Shown here one piece after another: positions 1 to 5,068 of a stretch of DNA of 9,671 nt; the first letter of the stretch is position 1; each line of letters starts with the position of its first letter. Origin of the DNA: Oscillospiraceae bacterium (lineage in GTDB: Bacteria > Bacillota > Clostridia > Oscillospirales > Ruminococcaceae); NCBI GenBank assembly GCA_018055565.1, contig JAGPHI010000018.1:1-9671 (forward strand), given 5' to 3'. The position numbers and the translations under genes are program-made. The notes beneath the pieces are model-generated. The model saw only the letters and a list, made by a program, of their open reading frames with translations. It did no database searches and was not told the origin of the DNA.

Positions 1-545
1 CCCGTGCGCAAAACGCGCAAAATTTCTGCAAGGCAAAGCGGCGAAAAGCAATTGAGCACGATGTCGCAGCTGGCGTTTGCCACCGGCAGAGGAAACACCG
101 ATGCCACGGCAATTTCTGCGCTTGGGCACTGCTTTGCCGCCAGCTTTGCCGCCAGCTTTGCCGCGCTTTTAGAGATGTCTACACCCGCTACCCTGCCGCG
201 CTTGCCCGCGCTAGCAAGCGCTTCACAAACGCCGCTGGTGTAATAGCCCTCGCCGCAGCCCAAATCCAGCACAGCGGCATTTTGCGGCGCAAAATCTGCC
301 ACAAGCGCGCCAATGGCTTCTTGCAGTGGCGCATAATAGCGCTTTGCTAAAAAACGCGCACGCGCGGCCACCATGTCTTTATCGTCGCCGGGCGCATGAG
401 AATTCATGCGATTGGCCAAGAGCAAATTGACATGCCCTTGCGCCGAAATATCAAAGCAATGCCCCTGCTCGCATCGGTAGCTGCCGCCGTTTTTGGCAAG
501 GCCGCTTTTGCATACAGGGCAAACAAATAAGCCGCAAGTGTTCAT
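1..545 (-). CDS. rlmA: 23S rRNA guanine-N1 methyltransferase, RlmA family (5' part, cut by window edge)
   Basis: This is a SAM-dependent methyltransferase of the RlmA family, which methylates a guanine in helix 35 of 23S rRNA (G745 in RlmA-I, G748 in the RlmA-II type usual in Gram-positives). I read the minus strand from ATG at 543-545. An N-terminal zinc finger has C9, C12, C25 and H29, with the same spacing as E. coli RlmA. It is followed by a conserved GHVNLL segment, the PGDDKDMVAARARFL block, and SAM-binding motif I VLDLGCGEGYYT at about residues 94-105. A ribosome site AAAGGA (555-560) lies 9 bases before the start. About 181 residues are visible; the family is near 270, so the C-terminal part lies beyond position 1. 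The helix after motif I carries an extra AAKL unit encoded by a 12-bp tandem repeat (131-166). The family call is firm; which guanine is modified is inference. Confidence 0.88.
   Translation of the reverse strand, partial: MNTCGLFVCPVCKSGLAKNGGSYRCEQGHCFDISAQGHVNLLLANRMNSHAPGDDKDMVAARARFLAKRYYAPLQEAIGALVADFAPQNAAVLDLGCGEGYYTSGVCEALASAGKRGRVAGVDISKSAAKLAAKLAAKQCPSAEIAVASVFPLPVANASCDIVLNCFSPLCLAEILRVLRT
131..166. repeat. 12-bp tandem repeat inside rlmA
   Basis: The unit gctttgccgcca occurs at 131-142 and 143-154, and a third copy at 155-166 differs in its last two bases. On the coding (minus) strand it gives successive AAKL/AAKQ units in the helix after SAM motif I. The corresponding E. coli RlmA stretch is four residues shorter, so one unit looks like an in-frame duplication. 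The reading frame is kept. Confidence 0.8.
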
Positions 546-675
546 CGGCCGCCATCCTTTCTTTAACAGGGCTTTTGCACGCCGCCAGCAGCAAAGGCTT
601 AAGGCCAGCGGCGCAGCGCCAAAGCAAGGATTTGCCTGCGATTTACGCCCGCAATGCTGCACGCTGCATTCATCT

Positions 676-704
676 ATTATAGCGAATTTTTGCACAAAAA
701 GCAA
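676..704 (-). promoter_or_regulatory. Sigma-A-type promoter for rlmA
   Basis: Read on the minus strand, the -35 box is TTGCTT (699-704) and the -10 box is a perfect TATAAT (676-681), with a 17-base spacer. Transcription would begin near 669, about 125 bases before the rlmA start. Confidence 0.7.
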
Positions 705-814
705 ATGCAACAGCACGCATTTGCCTTTGGCAGTATCGCCGATCCCGTTTCGGCTATGATGAAAAAAATTGCAGCGTGGCTATGCAGTATTTTGTAAGCA
801 AAGCCCGCATACTA

Positions 815-853
815 TTAAAACGCGCGTTTGCATCTACCAGACACAAACGCGCG
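815..853 (-). terminator. Rho-independent terminator of the EAL gene
   Basis: A perfect 10-bp stem, cgcgcgtttg (821-830) with caaacgcgcg (844-853), encloses a 13-base loop. On the minus strand it is followed at once by TTTTAAT. It begins 7 bases after the TAA stop of the EAL gene, where a terminator for that gene should lie. The T tract is short, so some read-through into rlmA is possible. Confidence 0.72.
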
Positions 854-860
854 CAATATT

Positions 861-2570
861 TTATGTGTAGCTCATCAGCTTTTCAAAATCTTCCACCGGC
901 ATGGGGCGCGAATAATAATATCCTTGCGCCGCAAGGCATCCGGCCGAAGCCAAAAACTCGGCCTGCGCGCGCGTTTCCACACCCTCGGCCACCACCTGCA
1001 TGTCAAGGCCGTTTGCCATTGATATCGTGTGGCGCACCACAGCCTGCGCCTTTGCGTCGTCGCCCGTGGCGCATAAAAACTCTCGGTCCAGCTTTAAAAT
1101 GCATGCGCTGGTGTTTTTTAGCATATTTAACGAAGAATAGCCCGATCCGAAATCATCGATAGAAAAATTGAGGCCTTCTTCTTGCAAAAGGCGCATAGAA
1201 TTGTAAAGGCTGGTCTGATTTTCCACAAAGGTGGTTTCGGTAAGCTCCAGCTCTACCAAATATGGCGGCACCCCATATTTTTGCAAAAGCGCCATTGTGC
1301 GCTTGGCAAAATCGGGGCTATAGATATGCGCGCGCGACACATTTAACGAAATGGGCAGCGGGCAAATGCCCTTATCCAGCCATTTACGCAAAAGCCGAAA
1401 CACCGTTTCCCACACAAATTCGTCTAGCTCGATAATAAAGCCGTTTTTTTCAAACAAGGCCACAAATTCGGCTGGCGGCAAAAGCCCGCGCACAGGATGG
1501 CGCCAGCGCACCAGCGCTTCTGCCCCGATGGGGCTGCCCGATAAAAGGCTGTGCTTTGGCTGCAAAAACACCTCAAACTGGCCGGAGTGCAGCGCGTTTT
1601 CCATCTCGTTTTCTATGGTGCGCTCGCTAATTTCGCGCGCGCGCAGGGCACTGTCGTAAAATGCGTAGTTTTTCAAAAGGCTGCCCTTTACCTTTAAAAG
1701 CGCAAGGCCCGCGCGGTCGCACAGCACGTTTATGGGCGCTGTGCGGTTTTCCACAATGCAAATGCCAAAAAACACGTGCACGGCGCAGCCAGGCCCCAGC
1801 CCTTGTATCTCGGTTGTCAGCGCGGCAATTAGGCGAGGCAAATCCCGCATTTCTTCATATGCCACGCAAAGGGCAAAAATGTCGCTGTTGATGCGCCCGC
1901 ATATGCCTTTGTTTTGCACGGCGCGCTCCAGCGCGGCGGCCACGTGGCATAAAAGGCGGTCGCCCTCGTCCATGCCATACAGCTCGTTGATAAATTTAAA
2001 GCGCGCGATGTCTAAACGCAAAATGGCATAGGTGTTTTCTGGATGCGCACGCAATAGCGAATGCCCTTTTGTGTAAAACGATTGGGCGTTGTAAATGCCT
2101 GTCAGCGTGTCATACAGCGCGTGATATTCCAGCATTAAGCGCGAGGTAACGGCATCATCCACATCGTTGAGCGCGCCCACTATGCGAACGGGCTTTCCTT
2201 GCGCATTTAGCGTTACCGAAAGGCTAACCTTGCACCATAAAAAGGTGCCCACAATGGTTTTTAAGCGCAAACGAATGGTTTCTGCGGGTTTTTGCGCCAT
2301 GTTATCATAAAAGCTGCGCAAAATCGGCTCGTCCTGTTCGTGCACAACGGCATCCTCAAGCCATACACGCAGCACGTCGCGCGTATCATAATTTCCGGCA
2401 AAATTGCGTTTTAATGCCGCCGCATACGTGCCATCGTTTGTGTCATGCCATGCAAATAGCTCGGCGCCGCTGTGCGCTAAAAGCAAGCGGCAGCACTCGC
2501 TGGCGGTGCCGCGTGTGGCGCGCAAGGCAAATCGCTTTTGACATCCTGTTTGTTTAAAAGCCTGTTTCAT
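861..2570 (-). CDS. PAS-GGDEF(degenerate)-EAL protein, probable c-di-GMP phosphodiesterase
   Basis: The protein has 569 residues in three parts: a PAS-like sensor domain at about 24-136 (ending in a typical GTFLWCKVSLSV strand), a GGDEF domain at about 147-305 and an EAL domain at about 316-569. The GGDEF signature reads NSDIF (228-232), so cyclase activity should be gone. D187 and N195 remain, so GTP could still bind as an effector. The EAL domain keeps its catalytic set: E351 of EAL, N410, E442, D472-D473 of DDFG, K493, E529 of EGVE and Q549. It should therefore hydrolyse c-di-GMP to pGpG. No membrane helix or signal peptide is seen, so it is cytosolic. I chose ATG at 2570, because an in-frame TTG at 2582 touches the AGAAAGGG ribosome site with no spacing. 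The ligand sensed by the PAS domain is unknown. Confidence 0.9.
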   Translation of the reverse strand: MKQAFKQTGCQKRFALRATRGTASECCRLLLAHSGAELFAWHDTNDGTYAAALKRNFAGNYDTRDVLRVWLEDAVVHEQDEPILRSFYDNMAQKPAETIRLRLKTIVGTFLWCKVSLSVTLNAQGKPVRIVGALNDVDDAVTSRLMLEYHALYDTLTGIYNAQSFYTKGHSLLRAHPENTYAILRLDIARFKFINELYGMDEGDRLLCHVAAALERAVQNKGICGRINSDIFALCVAYEEMRDLPRLIAALTTEIQGLGPGCAVHVFFGICIVENRTAPINVLCDRAGLALLKVKGSLLKNYAFYDSALRAREISERTIENEMENALHSGQFEVFLQPKHSLLSGSPIGAEALVRWRHPVRGLLPPAEFVALFEKNGFIIELDEFVWETVFRLLRKWLDKGICPLPISLNVSRAHIYSPDFAKRTMALLQKYGVPPYLVELELTETTFVENQTSLYNSMRLLQEEGLNFSIDDFGSGYSSLNMLKNTSACILKLDREFLCATGDDAKAQAVVRHTISMANGLDMQVVAEGVETRAQAEFLASAGCLAAQGYYYSRPMPVEDFEKLMSYT

Positions 2571-2666
2571 AATGCTTGCCAACCCTTTCTATATATTGGT
2601 GCAAAAGCGCTTGCGATTCTTGTATTTATGCTGCTTGCAAAAATAGCATATTTTTCCAATAAGCTT

Positions 2667-2695
2667 ATTATAATACGAAAGTTTGCAAAATACAA
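2667..2695 (-). promoter_or_regulatory. Sigma-A-type promoter for the EAL gene
   Basis: On the minus strand, -35 TTGTAT (2690-2695) and perfect -10 TATAAT (2667-2672) are separated by 17 bases. The predicted leader is about 90 bases. It faces away from the CBS-gene promoter. Confidence 0.7.
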
Positions 2696-2813
2696 TCTTT
2701 TTTTACCGCTTTGACCAAAGCCCTTTTTATACAACAAATTATCTTAGTTTTCGCCAATAATATAAATAATTTTTCGCCTTTTACAATTCATTCATACACC
2801 AAAATGTAAAATG

Positions 2814-2822
2814 TGCTATAAT
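2814..2822 (+). promoter_or_regulatory. Extended -10 promoter for the CBS-domain gene
   Basis: The sequence TGCTATAAT combines a perfect -10 box (2817-2822) with the TGN extension (2814-2816). No good -35 box lies 16-18 bases upstream, as is common for extended -10 promoters. Transcription would start near 2829, giving a leader of about 78 bases. Confidence 0.62.
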
Positions 2823-2906
2823 AAAGCTGCTACACAATATGCCAAAATGGTTTTCCCTGTGCAAGCACAGCGCTTTCCTACATTTATCATAAAAAAGGAT
2901 ACGATT

Positions 2907-3323
2907 ATGAATATTCTGTTTTTCCTCACGCCTAAAAATGAAGTGGCCTATCTGTTTGATGATTTTACACTGCGGCAGGCACTAGAAAAAATGGAGCACC
3001 ATCGCTATTCCTCTATCCCTATATTAAATCGCAAGGGGGAATACGTGGGCACCATCACCGAGGGGGATATCCTGTGGGCCATAAAACAGCAATATGCGCT
3101 TTCCATACGCGAAGCGGAAAACGTACCTATTACCGAGTTTCCGCATAAGCGCGACAACACCCCCGTGCACGTAGACACCACTATGGAGGAACTGGTGGTT
3201 GCCGCCATGAGCCAAAACTTTGTGCCCGTTATCGACGATAAAAACAGCTTTATCGGCATTGTGCGCCGCAAAGACATCATCCAGTACTGCTACGACAAAA
3301 CAAAGCCCTGCAACAAAAAGTAA
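2907..3323 (+). CDS. Double CBS-domain protein (possible nucleotide sensor)
   Basis: This cytosolic protein of 138 residues is made almost entirely of two CBS domains, at about 5-65 and 75-130. Each half has the expected pattern: SSIPILNRKGEYVGTITEGDIL in the first, NFVPVIDDKNSFIGIVRRKDII in the second. Tandem CBS pairs (Bateman modules) bind adenine nucleotides. Stand-alone ones of this size in Firmicutes include the c-di-AMP binders DarB/CbpB, so nucleotide sensing is likely, but the ligand and partner are inferred. I chose ATG at 2907, preceded by AAAAGGAT with 6 bases of spacing. An upstream in-frame ATG at 2811 overlaps the promoter -10 box and cannot be the start. The gene is monocistronic, with its own promoter and a strong terminator, and is divergent from the c-di-GMP phosphodiesterase gene. 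Confidence 0.85.
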   Translation: MNILFFLTPKNEVAYLFDDFTLRQALEKMEHHRYSSIPILNRKGEYVGTITEGDILWAIKQQYALSIREAENVPITEFPHKRDNTPVHVDTTMEELVVAAMSQNFVPVIDDKNSFIGIVRRKDIIQYCYDKTKPCNKK

Positions 3324-3336
3324 ATAAGTACACCAC

Positions 3337-3368
3337 AATCCTATCCATTTACTGGATAGGATTTTTTT
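3337..3368 (+). terminator. Rho-independent terminator of the CBS gene
   Basis: A perfect stem, aatcctatcc (3337-3346) with ggataggatt (3354-3363), has a short loop and runs straight into seven T residues (3362-3368). It lies 13 bases after the stop codon of the CBS gene. Confidence 0.95.
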
Positions 3369-3464
3369 GGCAATTATTTTAGCGAATAAGTAGAAAAAAA
3401 GCGCAATCAAAGCAGTAAATACAGCAAAATCCCAACTTGACAGAAATAATTAAACGCCTTGTTT

Positions 3465-3473
3465 TGTGGATAA
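3465..3473 (-). promoter_or_regulatory. Perfect DnaA box
   Basis: TGTGGATAA is the reverse complement of the DnaA consensus TTATCCACA. A perfect match on either strand is expected about 0.07 times in 9.7 kb of random sequence, and this one sits in non-coding DNA beside a second near-match. Confidence 0.6.
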
Positions 3474-3485
3474 CTTTTAACATTT

Positions 3486-3575
3486 TGTTGAAAACTCATC
3501 ATTCCACACCCAAAAAACCTGTATTTACCCGCTTGTAGCGGCACTTTGTCCACACTTTCAACAGAGTTTTCAACA
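3486..3575. repeat. 12-bp perfect inverted repeat, arms 66 bases apart
   Basis: The arm TGTTGAAAACTC (3486-3497) is exactly complementary to GAGTTTTCAACA (3564-3575). The spacer contains the near-consensus DnaA box at 3546-3554. Each arm contains TTTTCAACA, itself two mismatches from the DnaA box. The large spacer argues for a pair of protein sites rather than a terminator. Confidence 0.75.
3546..3554 (+). promoter_or_regulatory. Near-consensus DnaA box
   Basis: TTGTCCACA differs at one base from TTATCCACA and lies in the opposite orientation to the perfect box 72 bases away. Confidence 0.45.
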
Positions 3576-3662
3576 TAGAACGTTTACAGAATAAAAATTT
3601 TTGTCGATTACATTATGTATAATGACCTTTACGTTCACACACAATCGCCCCAAAACTTTTAC

Positions 3663-3690
3663 TTGACAAAATGATTAAAGCCATTATTCC
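3663..3690 (+). promoter_or_regulatory. Candidate promoter for the tail-anchored small protein
   Basis: A perfect -35 box TTGACA (3663-3668) is followed after 16 bases by TATTCC (3685-3690), a poor -10 box. It is the best promoter directly upstream of the structured leader. The TATAAT at 3618-3623 is an alternative with a good -10 but no -35. Confidence 0.4.
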
Positions 3691-3706
3691 CGCCGAGAAT
3701 AAAAAA

Positions 3707-3798
3707 GGGTATGTGCAAATGCACTGCACTGCGGCAAAATATGCTTTTTGCACAGCATTTTGCTTTTGCTGCGCTGCGATACCCAAAAAGCGCAGCAA
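3707..3798 (+). promoter_or_regulatory. Strongly base-paired leader RNA, possible cis-regulator
   Basis: Two hairpins lie close together in the leader of the next gene. The first pairs gcaaa and atgct (3734-3738, 3741-3745) with agcat and tttgc (3754-3758, 3759-3763), with a two-base bulge. The second is a perfect 10-bp stem, ttgctgcgct (3766-3775) with agcgcagcaa (3789-3798). The loop of the second carries ATACCC (3779-3784), complementary to GGGTAT (3707-3712), so a long-range or pseudoknot pairing is possible. No T run follows, so it is not a terminator. I do not recognise it as a known RNA family. Confidence 0.4.
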
Positions 3799-3844
3799 CA
3801 CCCTGTAAGGCGATAATAAACCCCCAAGAAAGGAACGGACGATA

Positions 3845-4093
3845 ATGAAAGGCATTAACAGACGTGTGATTGAAATTGTAGATACAGAAAACGAGGCGAT
3901 TGAGCGCGTGCTTGTATTTTTTAAGCCCGGCGCCGCAAATATGAAGCTTTCCACCCAAAAGGCGCAGGCCGAAAAGTATGTGGCGGGGCTTGTGTGTTGG
4001 CGCAGGCTGCCGTGGCTTACAAAAACGCGCGCCTTAATGGGCATCTGTGTAGCAGCAGCGGCGCTTTTGGCTGGCGGCATTTGGATTTTTTAG
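3845..4093 (+). CDS. Small tail-anchored protein of unknown function
   Basis: This 82-residue protein starts at ATG 3845 after an AGAAAGGA ribosome site. Residues 1-34 form a soluble part beginning MKGINRRVIEIVDTEN, with a predicted strand, acidic turn and helix. Residues 35-62 are polar and basic. Residues 63-82 are one hydrophobic helix running to the C-terminus with no residues beyond it, the layout of a C-terminal anchor with the N-terminus in the cytosol. From memory, similar short proteins starting with this kind of KGI-RRVIEV block are found in other Clostridia, but I know no function and cannot check. No terminator follows before the rlmB promoter, so transcripts may run on. Confidence 0.7.
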   Translation: MKGINRRVIEIVDTENEAIERVLVFFKPGAANMKLSTQKAQAEKYVAGLVCWRRLPWLTKTRALMGICVAAAALLAGGIWIF

Positions 4094-4149
4094 GCGTGAT
4101 TATTTCTGCGCGGGAACTTGCAAAATAGGTAGAAATGCCATAGGAGATA

Positions 4150-4158
4150 TGCTATAAT
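4150..4158 (+). promoter_or_regulatory. Extended -10 promoter for rlmB
   Basis: TGCTATAAT (4150-4158) is a perfect -10 box with TGN extension, identical over nine bases to the CBS-gene promoter at 2814-2822. No proper -35 box lies upstream. The predicted leader to the ATG at 4251 is about 85 bases. Confidence 0.6.
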
Positions 4159-4250
4159 ACCTTATATATATGTTCGCGTATAAAGCAAAACCGTGTCGTG
4201 TCTTGTTTTTTACCGCTATTTTGCCCCCCGAGAAAGGAATCATTTTTACT

Positions 4251-5021
4251 ATGGATTTTCAAAACAACGATTTGCGCGATGAAACCACGCTTGCTTACGG
4301 CAAAAACGCCGTTACCGAGCTGCTCAAAAGCGGCGGCGCCGTGGATACTGTGTTTGTGCAAGACAGTATGAACGCCGCTACCGCTTCTTATTATACTGCC
4401 CTTGCCAAAGAGGCTGGCGCCGTGGTGAAGCGCGTGCACGCAGCCAAGCTGCGTGGCATGTGCGGCACCGATGCACATCAAGGCGTGGCCGCATGGGCCG
4501 CCAGTGTGGATTATAAAAGCCTAGACGATTTGCTTGCCATTGCCAAAAGCCGTGGTGAAGCGCCTTTTTTGGTTTTGGCCGATGGCGTGGAGGACCCGCA
4601 CAATTTAGGCGCAATTATGCGCACTGCGTATTTGGTGGGCGCACACGGCGTGGTAATTCCAAAGCGCGGCGGCGTGGGCGTAACGCCTGTGGTTTTAAAA
4701 TCCAGCGCGGGTGCTGCCGCGCGCCTTGCGATTGCGCGCGTGGCCAATATTGGCGAATGCGTGCGGCGCTTAAAAAACGACAATGTGTTTGTGTATTGTG
4801 CCGATATGAACGGGCGCGCCGCCTATAGCGAAAACCTTACGGGTGCTATCGCACTGGTGGTTGGCAGCGAGGGCAGCGGCGTATCCACGCTGGTAAAAAG
4901 CCTGTGCGACGGCGCTGTATCTTTGCCGATGGCCGTTACAAACAGCGATATCGACAGCTTTAATGTGTCTGTGGCTTCGGGCATCATCCTTTATGAGATT
5001 ATGCGCCAGCGCACAAAATAG
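4251..5021 (+). CDS. rlmB: 23S rRNA (guanosine-2'-O)-methyltransferase RlmB / TrmH family group 3
   Basis: A SpoU/TrmH-type knotted methyltransferase of 256 residues, the normal length for the family. RlmB uses SAM to 2'-O-methylate G2251 in the P loop of 23S rRNA. The N-terminal L30e-like substrate-binding domain (about 13-85) begins AYGKNAVTELL. Motif I is NLGAIMRTA with catalytic R124, motif II is GSEGSGVS (205-212), and motif III ends SFNVSVASG (from 236). Motif III is odd: between the conserved PM (226-227) and S236 it has AVTNSDID, about three residues longer than in E. coli RlmB and without its conserved glycine. I chose ATG 4251, with AGAAAGGA upstream, over an in-frame ATG at 4170 that sits only 12 bases past the -10 box. 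The next gene begins 47 bases on with no terminator, suggesting cotranscription. Confidence 0.9.
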   Translation: MDFQNNDLRDETTLAYGKNAVTELLKSGGAVDTVFVQDSMNAATASYYTALAKEAGAVVKRVHAAKLRGMCGTDAHQGVAAWAASVDYKSLDDLLAIAKSRGEAPFLVLADGVEDPHNLGAIMRTAYLVGAHGVVIPKRGGVGVTPVVLKSSAGAAARLAIARVANIGECVRRLKNDNVFVYCADMNGRAAYSENLTGAIALVVGSEGSGVSTLVKSLCDGAVSLPMAVTNSDIDSFNVSVASGIILYEIMRQRTK

Positions 5022-5068
5022 CTTTTATCATCACAATCCGTATTAAATACCGTATGGAGGTGCTGCGC

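Larger units (their letters stand above)
546..860. other. Intergenic region between rlmA and the EAL gene
   Basis: This 315-base stretch holds no convincing gene. It contains the minus-strand terminator of the EAL gene at its right end and the rlmA promoter near 676-704, which leaves an rlmA leader of about 125 bases. A short plus-strand inverted repeat (gccga / tcggc, about 739-755) is too weak to call. Nothing else is supported. Confidence 0.6.
2571..2906. other. AT-rich divergent promoter region (EAL gene / CBS gene)
   Basis: These 336 bases are much richer in A and T than the flanking genes and contain no credible gene. They hold the minus-strand promoter of the EAL gene (2667-2695) and the plus-strand promoter of the CBS gene (2814-2822), whose start regions lie about 150 bases apart. 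Between them an 8-base direct repeat TTTTCGCC occurs at 2748-2755 and 2771-2778. No riboswitch fold was recognised in either leader. Confidence 0.6.
3369..3662. other. Non-coding AT-rich region with DnaA boxes and inverted repeat
   Basis: No gene is supported between the CBS terminator and the next promoter. The region contains a perfect DnaA box on the minus strand (TGTGGATAA, 3465-3473) and a one-mismatch box TTGTCCACA (3546-3554). It also has a perfect 12-bp inverted repeat, TGTTGAAAACTC (3486-3497) with GAGTTTTCAACA (3564-3575), and an isolated -10-like TATAAT (3618-3623) without a proper -35. The right arm repeats part of itself (TTTCAACA at 3556-3563 and 3568-3575). The mixture resembles DnaA-bound regulatory or origin-type DNA, but dnaA and dnaN are not in the window. 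Confidence 0.55.

Noticed and set aside
776..1162. Plus-strand 128-codon frame over the 3' end of the EAL gene
   Set aside because: Covers the terminator and the antisense of a clear EAL domain; no recognisable protein.
2571..2660. c-di-GMP riboswitch in the EAL gene leader
   Set aside because: The leader is about 90 bases, AT-rich, and I see no conserved three-way junction core.
2811..2906. N-terminal extension of the CBS protein from ATG 2811
   Set aside because: It overlaps the TATAAT box at 2817-2822, has no ribosome site, and the internal ATG 2907 has a good one and fits the CBS domain boundary.
3369..3662. Calling this region oriC
   Set aside because: Only one perfect DnaA box, no dnaA, dnaN or rnpA nearby, and no clear strand switch of genes centred here; kept as a DnaA-box cluster only.
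4170..4250. N-terminal extension of RlmB from ATG 4170
   Set aside because: It lies 12 bases past the -10 box with no ribosome site; the extension does not resemble the family.
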